Shown here: positions 29,920-38,972 of the stretch, piece by piece | How positions within the stretch are numbered: the stretch's first letter is position 1 | Layout of the letters: every line of letters starts with the position of its first letter | DNA from: Pseudacidovorax sp. RU35E | GTDB taxonomy: Bacteria > Pseudomonadota > Gammaproteobacteria > Burkholderiales > Burkholderiaceae_C | Direction of reading: 5' to 3' | NCBI RefSeq assembly: GCF_900156165.1 | Contig: NZ_FTMY01000006.1 | Span: forward strand, 62,001-126,000 | DNA length: 64,000 nt | Made by a program: the position numbers and the translations under genes | The notes under the pieces: generated by a model | The model's input: only the letters and a program-made list of their open reading frames with translations | What the model was told of the DNA's origin: nothing | Databases searched by the model: none

Positions 29920-30027
29920 TCCGTCCCCTCGTTCCCCGCCCTGCCCGGCCACCGCGCCCGGCAGGCGCCGCGGACAGGCGGCTTGGCCGTCCCGTCCGCC
30001 TCCTTGCACAGAACTCGGACGTACACC

Positions 30028-30900
30028 ATGAGCTGGCTCGAAAAACTCCTCCCCCCCAAGATCGCGCCCACCGACCCCGGTGCCCGGCGCCAGATGCCCG
30101 AGGGCCTGTGGATCAAGTGCCCGAGCTGCGAAACGGTGCTCTACAAGACCGACCTGGAGCAGAACCAGAACGTCTGCCCCAGCTGCAGCCACCACCACCG
30201 CATCGGCGCCCGCGCGCGGCTCGACGCCTTCCTCGACGCCGAGGGCCGCTACGAGCTGGGCCAGGAAGTGCTGCCGGTCGATGCTCTCAAGTTCAAGGAC
30301 AGCCGCAAGTACCCCGAGCGCCTGAAGGAAGCGCTGGAGTCCACTGGCGAGACCGACGCCCTGGTGGTGATGGGCGGCTCGGTGCTCAACATCGGCGTGG
30401 TCGCCGCCTGCTTCGAGTTCGAGTTCATGGGCGGCTCCATGGGCTCGGTGGTCGGCGAGCGCTTCGTGCGCGGCGTCGAGACCGCCATCGAGCAGAAGGT
30501 GCCCTTCATCTGCTTCACCGCCACCGGCGGCGCTCGCATGCAGGAAGGCCTGCTGTCGCTGATGCAGATGGCCAAGACCAATGCAGCCCTCACCCGCCTG
30601 GCCAAGAAGGGCCTGCCGTACATCAGCGTGCTGACCGACCCGACCATGGGCGGAGTCTCGGCCGGCTTCGCCTTCGTGGGTGACGTGGTGATCGCCGAGC
30701 CCAAGGCGCTGATCGGCTTCGCCGGCCCGCGCGTGATCGAGTCCACCGTGCGCGTGAAGCTGCCGGCGGGCTTCCAGCGCGCCGAGTTCCTGCAGGAAAA
30801 GGGCGCGGTCGACTTCATCAGCGACCGCCGCGAGCTTCGCAAGACCATCGCCAGCGTGCTGGCCATGCTCACGCGCCAACCGGCCGACGCGGTCGGCTGA
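30028..30900 (+). CDS. accD: acetyl-CoA carboxylase carboxyltransferase subunit beta AccD
   Basis: Transfers carboxyl from biotin to acetyl-CoA in fatty-acid initiation. It has 290 residues. The N-terminal zinc ribbon has Cys31, Cys34, Cys50 and Cys53 (IKCPSCE and NVCPSCS). The crotonase-like core contains [20 protein letters not shown] and [18 protein letters not shown]. It starts at the ATG at 30028. A GATAAT sequence at 29915-29920, across the trpA stop, may be a -10 box. The usual next gene in related genomes, folC, is not present here. Confidence 0.98.
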   Translation: MSWLEKLLPPKIAPTDPGARRQMPEGLWIKCPSCETVLYKTDLEQNQNVCPSCSHHHRIGARARLDAFLDAEGRYELGQEVLPVDALKFKDSRKYPERLKEALESTGETDALVVMGGSVLNIGVVAACFEFEFMGGSMGSVVGERFVRGVETAIEQKVPFICFTATGGARMQEGLLSLMQMAKTNAALTRLAKKGLPYISVLTDPTMGGVSAGFAFVGDVVIAEPKALIGFAGPRVIESTVRVKLPAGFQRAEFLQEKGAVDFISDRRELRKTIASVLAMLTRQPADAVG

Positions 30901-30964
30901 TTGCCCTCTGGCGCCCGGCCCACAGTGGCCGGGCCGTGGTGCGATTGCGACAGCCGACACGGAC

Positions 30965-30981
30965 ATGAGAAAAGTTCTCAT
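30965..30981 (+). promoter_or_regulatory. Fur-box-like palindrome upstream of TonB receptor
   Basis: ATGAGAA-AAG-TTCTCAT is a perfect 7-3-7 inverted repeat, extended by T at 30982. It matches the TGAGAA/TTCTCA core of Fur boxes. It lies 86 nt before the receptor ATG, where Fur-Fe would repress transcription in iron-rich cells. Confidence 0.7.
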
Positions 30982-31018
30982 TAGCAAGGCAGAATAGGGT
31001 TTTCACCAGTTCGCCAAC

Positions 31019-31041
31019 AGCGCGCATCGGCGCGCTTTTTT
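31019..31041 (+). terminator. intrinsic terminator between Fur box and TonB receptor
   Basis: A perfect 7-bp stem AGCGCGC / GCGCGCT with loop ATCG, directly followed by TTTTT. It ends 26 nt before the receptor ATG at 31068. It may terminate accD read-through, but a transcript from the Fur-controlled promoter would also have to pass it. Confidence 0.7.
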
Positions 31042-31067
31042 GTGGCCGCTTGCCGGCCCGCCTGCTC

Positions 31068-33161
31068 ATGAGAAGACTGCTCCCTGTCGCCGCCGCCCTG
31101 GCGCTGCCGCTGCCCTGCGCCGTCCTGGCCCAGACCACCCTGGAAGCCGTGGACGTTCAGGCCAGCCGCAGCAACGGCTTCGTCGCCAACACGGTGGAGG
31201 CCGGCACCTTCCGCGGCGGGCAGCTGATGGACGTTCCGGCCACCGTGAATGCCGTCACCAGCGCCGTCATCGAGCTGCAGGCGGCCGACAGCGTCTACGA
31301 CGTGCTGCGCAACACCGCTGGTGTCGCCCGCCAGCAGAACGGCGGCGACACCTTCGACCAGCTGGTGATCCGCGGCATCGGCGTCGAGAACCGCACCAAC
31401 TACCGGCTCAACGGCTCGCTGGCCATTCCCAACATCTCCGAGATCCCGATGGAGAACAAGGAGCGGGTGGAGGTGCTCAAGGGCGCCTCGGCGCTCTACT
31501 ACGGCTTCACCTCGCCGGCCGGCATCGTCAACTTCGTGACCAAGCGGGCCGGCGCCACACCGGTGACCAGCGTGGGCCTGAAGGTGGACGACCACGGCGG
31601 CGCGCAGGGCCTGATGGACATCGGCCGGCGCTTCGGCGCGGACGATCAGTTCGGCGTGCGCATCAATGCCGCGGGCGGCAGCCTGGGCTCGGCCATCGGC
31701 GGCGTGGATGGCAACCGCCAGATGCAGTCGCTGGCCTTCGACTGGCGCGTGAACTCGCAGTTGACCCTGAAGGCCGACATCGAGCATTACCAGAAGCGCA
31801 TCGTGGAACAGGCCGGCATCGGCCGGCCGACGGCGGTCAACGGCGTGATCACGCTGCCCGCGTTGCCCGACCCCACCAGGCTGCTCGGCCCCACCTTCGC
31901 GCCTTTCTCCGCCGAGGTCACCAACCAGCAGCTGCGCGCCGACTATTCGATCAACAGCGACTGGGCGCTGATGGTCGAGGCCGGCCGATCGGAAGCCGAG
32001 CGCGACCGCGGGCTGGCGACCTTCAGCAACTACAACGTGACGACGGGCCGGGGCCGCATCACCGGCACCGTGCAGCACCTGGAGCAGACCTCGCAGCTGC
32101 TGCGCACCGAGCTGTTCGGCACCTTCCAGACGGGCAGTCTCCAGCACGAGCTGACCCTGGGCGTGGCACGGGCCGACAAGAGCCAGGCACCGCTCTACAA
32201 CCGCAGCTACGGCAGCGCCAGCACGGTGCAGTACCTGTACGACCCGATCCCCATCGCGCCGCTGGCGCTCAGCAACCGCACGCTGGCGCCCACCAACGGC
32301 TTCCAGGACAGCAGCGACCTGGGCCTGTACGCGCTGGACCGCATCGTGATCTCGCCCGAGTGGCAACTGGTGGCCGGCGCGCGCCACACGCGCTACCAGA
32401 GCGTGCAGGGCGCCAGCACCACGCTGCCGGTGATCGCCTACGACGTCGACAAGACCTCGCCGCTGCTCGCGCTGACCTACAAGTTCACGCCGGACCTGGC
32501 CGTCTACGGCTCCTATGCACAGGGCGTGGAGGAAGGGGAGGCGGCGCCAGCCGGCACCACCAACCAGAACCAGCGGCTGGCCCCGGGCGTGAGCAAGCAG
32601 AAGGAGCTCGGCCTGCGCTGGCAGGCGCCCACCGGCACGATGTTCTCGGCCGCAGTGTTCGACATCGATCGGCCCGGCACCTACACCAACAGCGCCAACA
32701 CCTTCGTGGGCGACGGCCGGCAGGTCTTCCGCGGCCTGGAGCTGTCGGCCCAGGGCCAGATCACGAAGCAGCTGGCGTGGCAGGCCTCGGGCCAACTGCT
32801 GAACGCCGCCTTCCGAGAGATCAACGCCCAGTACAACGGCAAGATGCCCGAGAACACGGCCCGCAGGACGGCCAGCCTGTTCCTCTCGTATGACATCGCC
32901 GGCGTGCCCGGCCTCTCGATCAACGGCGGCGCCTACTACACGGGCCGACGGCCCATCGACGACCTGAACCAGGGCTTCATCGGCGGCTACACGCTGTTCG
33001 ACGTGGGAGCGCGTTACGTGACCCAGCTGTTCGGCAGGCGCACCCAGTTCCAGCTGAACGTGGAGAACGCGGGCGACAGGCGCTACTGGTCGGCCGCCGG
33101 CACCCGACTGGCAGTGGGCGCACCGCGCATCGTGAAGGCCTTGATGAAGGTCGACCTGTGA
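31068..33161 (+). CDS. TonB-dependent siderophore receptor
   Basis: Outer-membrane gated barrel for ferric-siderophore import. From the ATG at 31068 it has 697 residues. It has a signal peptide (about 1-21, MRRLLPVAAALALPLPCAVLA), then directly a plug domain (VYDVLRNTAGVARQQNGGD, DQLVIRGIGVENRTNYRLNG, VEVLKGASALYYGFTSPAGIVNFVTK). A 22-strand-type barrel follows, ending YVTQLFGRRTQFQLNVENAG and a basic last strand. No N-terminal STN signalling domain is present, so it is not a sigma-factor transducer. A TTG 18 nt upstream in frame is less likely. The Fur-box-like site and the following reductase gene support iron uptake; the ligand is unknown. Confidence 0.93.
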   Translation: MRRLLPVAAALALPLPCAVLAQTTLEAVDVQASRSNGFVANTVEAGTFRGGQLMDVPATVNAVTSAVIELQAADSVYDVLRNTAGVARQQNGGDTFDQLVIRGIGVENRTNYRLNGSLAIPNISEIPMENKERVEVLKGASALYYGFTSPAGIVNFVTKRAGATPVTSVGLKVDDHGGAQGLMDIGRRFGADDQFGVRINAAGGSLGSAIGGVDGNRQMQSLAFDWRVNSQLTLKADIEHYQKRIVEQAGIGRPTAVNGVITLPALPDPTRLLGPTFAPFSAEVTNQQLRADYSINSDWALMVEAGRSEAERDRGLATFSNYNVTTGRGRITGTVQHLEQTSQLLRTELFGTFQTGSLQHELTLGVARADKSQAPLYNRSYGSASTVQYLYDPIPIAPLALSNRTLAPTNGFQDSSDLGLYALDRIVISPEWQLVAGARHTRYQSVQGASTTLPVIAYDVDKTSPLLALTYKFTPDLAVYGSYAQGVEEGEAAPAGTTNQNQRLAPGVSKQKELGLRWQAPTGTMFSAAVFDIDRPGTYTNSANTFVGDGRQVFRGLELSAQGQITKQLAWQASGQLLNAAFREINAQYNGKMPENTARRTASLFLSYDIAGVPGLSINGGAYYTGRRPIDDLNQGFIGGYTLFDVGARYVTQLFGRRTQFQLNVENAGDRRYWSAAGTRLAVGAPRIVKALMKVDL

Positions 33162-33179
33162 GCGCGGTGAGAGGCTGAC

Positions 33180-35645
33180 ATGCGCTGGACCTGGCGCCAA
33201 GTCCTGTTCCAGCTGCACTGGCTGGCCGGCATCACGGCCGGCACGGTGCTGGCGGTCATCGGCAGCAGCGGCGCGCTGCTGGCCTACCGCGCGGAGATCG
33301 TCGAGGCGTTGAATCCGGCGCTGTTCCAGCGCCAGGCGCCCATGCCCGGCGCTGCGCCGCTCACACCCGCGGCGCTGGTGTCGGCCGTGCAGGCCCGCGA
33401 TCCGAAGGTGCAGGTGCAGACGCTCACGCTGCGCGAGCAGGCCGGCTGGCCCGTGCGCATCGGCCTCGCGCCGGCGCCCGGCCAGCGCCGTGGCGCCCAG
33501 CACTGGCTGGACCCGTGGACCGCCGAGCCGCTGCCCGAGCCGCGGGGCGACGAATTCTTCGAGACCGTCGAATCGCTGCACCGCTGGCTGCTGCTGCCGC
33601 GCGACATCGGCAAGCCGGTGACGGGCGTGCTCGCGGCCTCGCTGTTGCTGCTGGCCGTCTCCGGCCTGGTGCTGCGCTGGCCGCGCCGGGCGCTGGACTG
33701 GCGCGCCTGGCTGCGGCTGGACTTACGCCTGCGCGGCCGCGCGCTGCTGTGGAACCTGCATGCGGTGGCGGGCACGCTGGCGCTGCTGTGCTACCTGGTG
33801 TCGGGGCTGACGGGCGTCTACTGGGGTTTCGACGCCGTTCGCGCGGCGGTGGACGGCGCCGTGGGCGAAGGACAGGCGGCGCGCATGCAGCGCGGCGGCG
33901 GCAACCCGGTGGGCCGGACCATGGCCGGCACACCCGGCGGCACCGGCCCGGACGGTGCCAAGGCTGCGACACCGCGCGCCGCGCCCGACCTCGACCGGCT
34001 CTGGCAGAGCTTCCTGCAGGCTTCTGGCGGCAACTGGCAACTGGCCACGCTGCGCCTGCCGGCCCGCGCCAACCCGCGGGTCGAAGTCACCTACCTGCGC
34101 CGTGACGCCGAGCACGACCGCGCCCGCAACCGCCTCTACCTCGATGCCGCCACCGGCGCCGTGGCTGAGCACCGCCGCTATGCCGAGCTGAGCGCGCCCG
34201 CGCGGCTGGTCAACAGCATCTATCCGCTGCACATGGGCAGTTTCTGGGGCCCGCTCGGGCGGGTGGTGATGGTGCTGGCCAGCGCCGGGCTGCTGCTCTT
34301 CGCCGTCACCGGCTGGCTGCTGTACCTGCGCCGCCGGCGCGAGGCCGCGGCGGCACGGCGGGCGCGGCGGGCCTCACTGGCGACGGCGGGTGGCAACGCC
34401 ACGCCCGAGGCCGGCGGCCTGCTGATCGCCTTCGCCACCCAGACGGGCCATGCCGAACGGCTCGCTTGGCAGACCGCCGCCGCCCTGGGCGCGGCCGGCG
34501 TGCCGGCCACCGTCCGGCCACTGCAGGCGCTGGCCCCGGCCGACCTGTCCCGCCACCCGCGCGTGCTGGTCGTGGCCAGCAGCTATGGCGACGGCGAGCC
34601 GCCCGATGCGGCCCGCGCCTTCGCCCGGCGGCTGAGCGCGATGAATGCGCCGCTCACGCCCGCTCCAGCGTTCGGCCTGTTGGCCCTGGGCAACCGGCAG
34701 TACGGCACCTTCTGCGGCTTCGGCCATGCGCTGGACGCGCAACTGCGCCGCCTGGGCGCGCGGCCGCTCTTTCCGCTGGTCGAGATGGATGACGCCGATG
34801 CCTCGGCCGTTTCCCGCTGGCGCGCCCGGCTGGGCGCCGCCTTCGGCGTCGTGCTGGACGAAGATGCGGCGCTGGAGCCGGCCCTGGCGGCGCCCGGCTG
34901 GATCGACGCTGCGCTGAGTCTGCGCACGCATCTGAACCCTGGGAGCGCCGGCTCACCCCTCTTCGAGCTACAGATCGCCCTGCCCCCCGAGGCTGGCTGG
35001 CGCCCAGGGACCCTGGCGGAGATCGAAGCGCCCGCACCAGGCGAGCCGCCGCGGCGCTATTCCGTTGCCTCGCTCCCGGCGGACGGCACGCTGAGCCTTC
35101 TCGTGCGCCAGCGCGTGCTGGCGGGCGGCAGGCTTGGCCTCATGTCCAACTGGCTGACCGTGCAGACCCAGCCCGGTGCGCCGCTGCGCCTGCGGCTGAT
35201 CGACAACCCCGGCTTCCAGCTGATCGACGACGACCGGCCCTGCATCTTCATCGGCAACGGCTCGGGCTTCGCCGGCCTGCGCAGCCACCTGCGGGAGCGG
35301 GTGCGACGCGGCCACGGACGCAACTGGCTGGTTTTCGGCGAGCGGCACCCGGACCATGACGCCTTCTTCACCGACGAGGTGCAGGCCTGGCAGTCGCGCG
35401 GCCTGCTGGCGCGGGTGGACCTGGCCTGGTCGCGCCTGCCGCCGAACGGCCGACATGTGCAGGATGCCTTGCGGGATGCGCGCGACGAGCTGCGACGCTG
35501 GGTGGAGGATGGCGCTGCGATCTATGTCTGCGGCAGCCTGGCCGGCATGGCCCAGGGTGTGGATTCGGCCCTGCGCGATCTTCTGGGTGCTTCGGCCGTC
35601 GAGGCGTTGCTCATGGACGGCCGACTGCGCCGCGACGTCTACTGA
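33180..35645 (+). CDS. PepSY-TM / flavodoxin / FNR fusion reductase
   Basis: An 821-residue membrane reductase. Residues 1-390 form a PepSY-associated transmembrane module: helix about 15-37, periplasmic PepSY segment, helices about 147-165, 190-212 and 358-382. A flavodoxin domain follows (about 405-545; GLLIAFATQTGHAERLAWQT holds the FMN phosphate loop, and GLLALGNRQYGTFCGFG the flavin ring site). Then comes a cytochrome-P450-reductase-like FAD/NADPH module (RRYSVASLPADGTLSLLVRQ; IFIGNGSGFAGLRSHLRER; LVFGERHPDHDAFFTDE; YVCGSLAGMAQGVD). It is 18 nt after the TonB receptor, so it probably reduces imported ferric siderophore at the inner membrane. The substrate is inferred. Confidence 0.9.
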   Translation: MRWTWRQVLFQLHWLAGITAGTVLAVIGSSGALLAYRAEIVEALNPALFQRQAPMPGAAPLTPAALVSAVQARDPKVQVQTLTLREQAGWPVRIGLAPAPGQRRGAQHWLDPWTAEPLPEPRGDEFFETVESLHRWLLLPRDIGKPVTGVLAASLLLLAVSGLVLRWPRRALDWRAWLRLDLRLRGRALLWNLHAVAGTLALLCYLVSGLTGVYWGFDAVRAAVDGAVGEGQAARMQRGGGNPVGRTMAGTPGGTGPDGAKAATPRAAPDLDRLWQSFLQASGGNWQLATLRLPARANPRVEVTYLRRDAEHDRARNRLYLDAATGAVAEHRRYAELSAPARLVNSIYPLHMGSFWGPLGRVVMVLASAGLLLFAVTGWLLYLRRRREAAAARRARRASLATAGGNATPEAGGLLIAFATQTGHAERLAWQTAAALGAAGVPATVRPLQALAPADLSRHPRVLVVASSYGDGEPPDAARAFARRLSAMNAPLTPAPAFGLLALGNRQYGTFCGFGHALDAQLRRLGARPLFPLVEMDDADASAVSRWRARLGAAFGVVLDEDAALEPALAAPGWIDAALSLRTHLNPGSAGSPLFELQIALPPEAGWRPGTLAEIEAPAPGEPPRRYSVASLPADGTLSLLVRQRVLAGGRLGLMSNWLTVQTQPGAPLRLRLIDNPGFQLIDDDRPCIFIGNGSGFAGLRSHLRERVRRGHGRNWLVFGERHPDHDAFFTDEVQAWQSRGLLARVDLAWSRLPPNGRHVQDALRDARDELRRWVEDGAAIYVCGSLAGMAQGVDSALRDLLGASAVEALLMDGRLRRDVY

Positions 35646-35661
35646 GCGCCAGGGCAGCGAT

Positions 35662-35680
35662 GCAGCGCCGAAAGCGCTGC
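35662..35680. other. hairpin in convergent gap between reductase and yggT
   Basis: A 7-bp stem GCAGCGC / GCGCTGC with loop CGAAA, enclosed by an outer GGGCAG / CTGCCC pairing (35652-35657 with 35689-35694). No T-run is present on either strand. It is the only structure in the 52-nt gap where the two transcripts meet. Confidence 0.4.
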
Positions 35681-35697
35681 GCAAGCCCCTGCCCGGC

Positions 35698-36255
35698 TCA
35701 GCGCCCGATACCGTAGATGGCCACCAGCAGGTTGCCCAGCACCATCGCCACGATCTGCAGCAGCACGATGGCCACCAGCGGTGACAGGTCCACGCCGCCG
35801 ATCAGCGGCACCACCCGGCGGATGGGGCGCACCAGCGGCTCGGCCAGGCGCTGCACCAGGTCGTGCAGCACGGGCGATGCACCGGGCACCCACGACAGCA
35901 CCGCATAGACGATCAGCAGCGCCGTCAGCCCCGACACCGCCAGTTGCATCAGCCCGAACAGCGCCAGCAGCGGCAGCGCCACCGGTCGCAGTCCGCCCAC
36001 CAGCAGCATCAACAGCAGGTACTTGAGCATGACGATCAGCCATGCCGCCACCAGGCTGGCGATGTCCCAACGGCCCGCCGTGGGGATGATGCGGCGCAGC
36101 GGCAGCACGATCCAGTCGGTCAACGCGAAGACGAAACGTCCCAGCGGATTGCCGAAGGGCACGCGATGCAACTGCATGTACAGACGCAGCAGGCAGGCGC
36201 CGCCCAGCAGGCCGGCGATGACGTCCAGCAGGAACGAAGGGATCTGGTAGAGCAT
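35698..36255 (-). CDS. YggT-family membrane protein
   Basis: A 185-residue integral membrane protein with two YggT repeats. Hydrophobic helices lie at about 7-25, 65-90, 95-115 and 158-180. Each repeat has a Pro-Arg motif (LTDWIVLPLRRIIPTAGRWD and LAEPLVRPIRRVVPLIGGVD). The family is linked to osmotic tolerance and, in some bacteria, cell division and shape. The ATG at 36255 is chosen because the conserved part starts there; no strong ribosome site is visible. It is divergent from the LON-domain gene across 72 nt. Confidence 0.88.
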   Translation of the reverse strand: MLYQIPSFLLDVIAGLLGGACLLRLYMQLHRVPFGNPLGRFVFALTDWIVLPLRRIIPTAGRWDIASLVAAWLIVMLKYLLLMLLVGGLRPVALPLLALFGLMQLAVSGLTALLIVYAVLSWVPGASPVLHDLVQRLAEPLVRPIRRVVPLIGGVDLSPLVAIVLLQIVAMVLGNLLVAIYGIGR

Positions 36256-36327
36256 CGTCAGGAAAAGGAAGACGCCGCAGGGGGCAAGGAGGGAGTGCGA
36301 TGATAGCCACGCACTTTTGCACCCATC

Positions 36328-36954
36328 ATGTCCGAAGCCCCCGCCTTCCTGCCGCTTTTTCCTCTTGGAACCGTGCTCTTTCCGGGCGGGCTGCTGCCGC
36401 TGCGGATCTTCGAGCTGCGCTACCTGCAGATGATCGGCGAGTGCCACAAGACCGGAACGCCTTTCGGTGTGGTGGGGCTGGTTCGCGGCGCCGAAGTGCG
36501 CGCGGCGGGGGCGTCGCCCGAGACCTTCGCCGACATGGGCACGTTGGCGACCATCCGCCAGCTGGAATCGCCCCAGTCCGGCCTGCTGGTCATCGAATGC
36601 GTGGGCACCGAGCGCTTTCGCGTACTGGAGCGCCGGCAGCAGGCGAACGGCCTGTGGACGGCCCGCACCGAGACGCTGCCGGCCGAGCCGCGCGTGCCGG
36701 TGCCGGACGACCTGCACAACGTGGCCGACGCGCTTCGTCAGTTCGCCGACACCCTGCGCCAGCGCGGCGGGCCGTTGCCGATGGCAGAGCCGTTCGATTA
36801 CGACGACTGCGGCTGGGTCGCCAACCGCTGGTGCGAGTTGCTGCCCTTGCCCTCGGAGATGCGCCAGCGGATGCTGGCGCTGGACAGCCCGCTGGTGCGC
36901 CTGGAACTGGTGGGCGACCTGCTGGCGCAGACGCGCATCTCGGGCCAGCGCTGA
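36328..36954 (+). CDS. LON substrate-binding-domain protein
   Basis: A 208-residue stand-alone LON N-terminal-like protein without ATPase or protease domains. The family start FLPLFPLGTVLFPGGLLPLR and IFELRYLQMIGECHKTGTPFGVV are clear, followed by IECVGTERFRVL. The C-terminal helical part ends PLVRLELVGDLLAQTRI. Function is not established; a chaperone or adaptor role is only suggested by the fold. It is followed by a 193-nt gap before lysS that includes an inverted repeat, GTGCCGC / GCGGCAC. Confidence 0.88.
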   Translation: MSEAPAFLPLFPLGTVLFPGGLLPLRIFELRYLQMIGECHKTGTPFGVVGLVRGAEVRAAGASPETFADMGTLATIRQLESPQSGLLVIECVGTERFRVLERRQQANGLWTARTETLPAEPRVPVPDDLHNVADALRQFADTLRQRGGPLPMAEPFDYDDCGWVANRWCELLPLPSEMRQRMLALDSPLVRLELVGDLLAQTRISGQR

Positions 36955-37024
36955 AGGTGCTCCCGTGCCGCCGCCCTGCGGCGCCTCTTGCGGCACGCGG
37001 GCCGCGCGACGCGACGCCGGTCGC

Positions 37025-37030
37025 TAAAAT
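37025..37030 (+). promoter_or_regulatory. -10 box upstream of lysS
   Basis: TAAAAT in the context GTCGCTAAAATCGTC, 118 nt before the lysS start. The same GCTAAAATC context occurs upstream of acpP (minus strand, 54046-54051). No clear -35 is present. Confidence 0.45.
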
Positions 37031-37147
37031 CGTCGGCCGCGCTGTGCCGGGCCCCCTGCCCGGCGACCCTGCGCCCCTCCCCCTCAGCCGCCCTCACACC
37101 GGTCGCATCCGCGGCCGGCGGCGGCCTTCAACCGCACGACGTCCTCC

Positions 37148-38686
37148 ATGTCCGACCTCACCACGCCGGCCGCTGCCGCCCCTTCCGTTGACGACAACCA
37201 GCTGATCGCCGAACGCCGCGAGAAACTGAAGGCGCTGCGGGCCGGCCAGGCCGAGGGCCGCGGCGTCGCCTTCCCCAACGACTTCAAGCCTGCCGACCGC
37301 GCCGACGCCCTGCTCGCCGCACATGGTGAGACGGCTGCGGAGACGCTCGAGGCCACGCCCGTGGCCGCCAGCGTGGGCGGTCGCATGATGCTCAAGCGCG
37401 TAATGGGCAAGGCCAGTTTCGCCACGCTGCAGGACGCCACCGGCCGCGTCCAGCTCTACGTCACCCGCGACGCGCTGGGCGAAGAAGCCTACGCCGACTT
37501 CAAGAAGTGGGACCTGGGCGACATCGTCGGCGCCGAAGGCACGCTGATGAAGACCAAGACCGGCGAGCTGTCGATCAAGGTCAGCCGATTGCGCCTGCTC
37601 ACCAAGAGCCTGCGTCCGCTGCCCGACAAGTTCCACGGCATGAGCGACCAGGAGCAGAAGTACCGCCAGCGCTACGTGGACCTGATCACCGACGAGGCCG
37701 CCCGCACCCGCTTCGCCGCCCGCAGCAAGGCCGTGAGCGGCATCCGCGAGTTCATGGTGAGCCATGGCTTCCTGGAGGTGGAGACGCCCATGCTCCACCC
37801 CATTCCTGGCGGCGCCAATGCCAAGCCCTTCGTCACGCACCACAACGCGCTCGACCAGGAGATGTACCTGCGCATCGCGCCGGAGCTCTACCTCAAGCGC
37901 CTGATCGTGGGCGGCTTCGAGCGCGTGTTCGAGATCAACCGCAACTTCCGCAACGAAGGCATCTCGGTCCGTCACAACCCCGAGTTCACGATGATGGAGT
38001 TCTACGCGGCCTACTGGAACTACCGCGACCTGATGGACTTCACCGAAGCGCTGATCCGCGACGCCGCCACCAAGGCCGTGGGCACGCTGCAGCTCACCTA
38101 CCAGGGCAAGCCTGTCGACCTGGCCGCGCCCTTCGAGCGCCTGACCATCCGCGAAGCCATCGTCAAGCACACCGAGGCGGCAGACAACGTGGACAGCCGC
38201 GACTGGCTGATCGCCGCGCTGCGCAAGCTGGGCATGAGCGAAGAGAAGGACCGCCTGGCCGGCCGCACCCTGGCCAGCCTGCAGGTGCTGTACTTCGAGG
38301 AAGTGGGCGAAGAGAAGCTCTGGCAGCCCACCTTCATCATGGAGCATCCGACCGAGATCTCGCCGCTGGCCCGCGCCAACGACGAGCGGCCGGAAGTCAC
38401 CGAGCGCTTCGAGCTCTACATCACCGGCCGCGAATTCGGCAACGGCTTCTCGGAGCTGAACGACGCCGAGGACCAGGCCGCCCGCTTCAACGCCCAGGTG
38501 GCCGCCAAGGACAGCGGCGACGACGAGGCGATGTACTTCGACCACGACTTCGTGCGCGCGCTGGAGTACGGCATGCCCCCCACCGGCGGCTGCGGCATCG
38601 GCATCGACCGCTTCATGATGCTGCTGACCGACTCGCCCAGCATCCGCGACGTGATCCTGTTCCCGGCGCTGCGGCGCGAGGGCTGA
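37148..38686 (+). CDS. lysS: lysyl-tRNA synthetase (class II)
   Basis: Charges tRNA-Lys. It has 512 residues. The N-terminal OB-fold anticodon domain (about 75-180; [19 protein letters not shown]) precedes the class II core. Motif 1 is near [20 protein letters not shown], motif 2 in [20 protein letters not shown], and motif 3 in [20 protein letters not shown]. It starts at the ATG at 37148. Single gene, convergent with yggU 42 nt downstream. Confidence 0.98.
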   Translation: MSDLTTPAAAAPSVDDNQLIAERREKLKALRAGQAEGRGVAFPNDFKPADRADALLAAHGETAAETLEATPVAASVGGRMMLKRVMGKASFATLQDATGRVQLYVTRDALGEEAYADFKKWDLGDIVGAEGTLMKTKTGELSIKVSRLRLLTKSLRPLPDKFHGMSDQEQKYRQRYVDLITDEAARTRFAARSKAVSGIREFMVSHGFLEVETPMLHPIPGGANAKPFVTHHNALDQEMYLRIAPELYLKRLIVGGFERVFEINRNFRNEGISVRHNPEFTMMEFYAAYWNYRDLMDFTEALIRDAATKAVGTLQLTYQGKPVDLAAPFERLTIREAIVKHTEAADNVDSRDWLIAALRKLGMSEEKDRLAGRTLASLQVLYFEEVGEEKLWQPTFIMEHPTEISPLARANDERPEVTERFELYITGREFGNGFSELNDAEDQAARFNAQVAAKDSGDDEAMYFDHDFVRALEYGMPPTGGCGIGIDRFMMLLTDSPSIRDVILFPALRREG

Positions 38687-38728
38687 GCGCCTTCTCCTTC
38701 CGGAGGCCGGCGCGGCGGCTTGCCCGCG

Positions 38729-38962
38729 CTAGTGCTGCTGCACCTTCACCAGCTTCATGCGCCCGCCCGCGCCGGCGTGGATGTCGACGGCCGCCTTGGC
38801 CACGCCCAGTTGCTTCGCCACCAGGCCGATCAGTTCGGCATTGGCCTTGCCGTCCACCGGGGGCGACTTGAGCCGGGCCAGCCAGGTGCCGTCCTCCTGT
38901 TGCACCAGGCTGCTGGCCCGTGCGTTGGGCTTGACCTTCACCTGAAGCATGGTGGTTGCCAT
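38729..38962 (-). CDS. DUF167 / YggU-family protein
   Basis: A 77-residue protein of the UPF0235 (YggU) family: VKVKPNARASSLVQQEDGTW, LKSPPVDGKANAELIGLVAK, and the usual basic C-terminus (GGRMKLVKV). Function is unknown. The ATG at 38962 gives the family N-terminus. It begins 11 nt after the nagZ stop and is the last gene of the era-recO-pdxJ-acpS-nagZ direction. Confidence 0.88.
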   Translation of the reverse strand: MATTMLQVKVKPNARASSLVQQEDGTWLARLKSPPVDGKANAELIGLVAKQLGVAKAAVDIHAGAGGRMKLVKVQQH

Positions 38963-38972
38963 GGCCGCCGCC

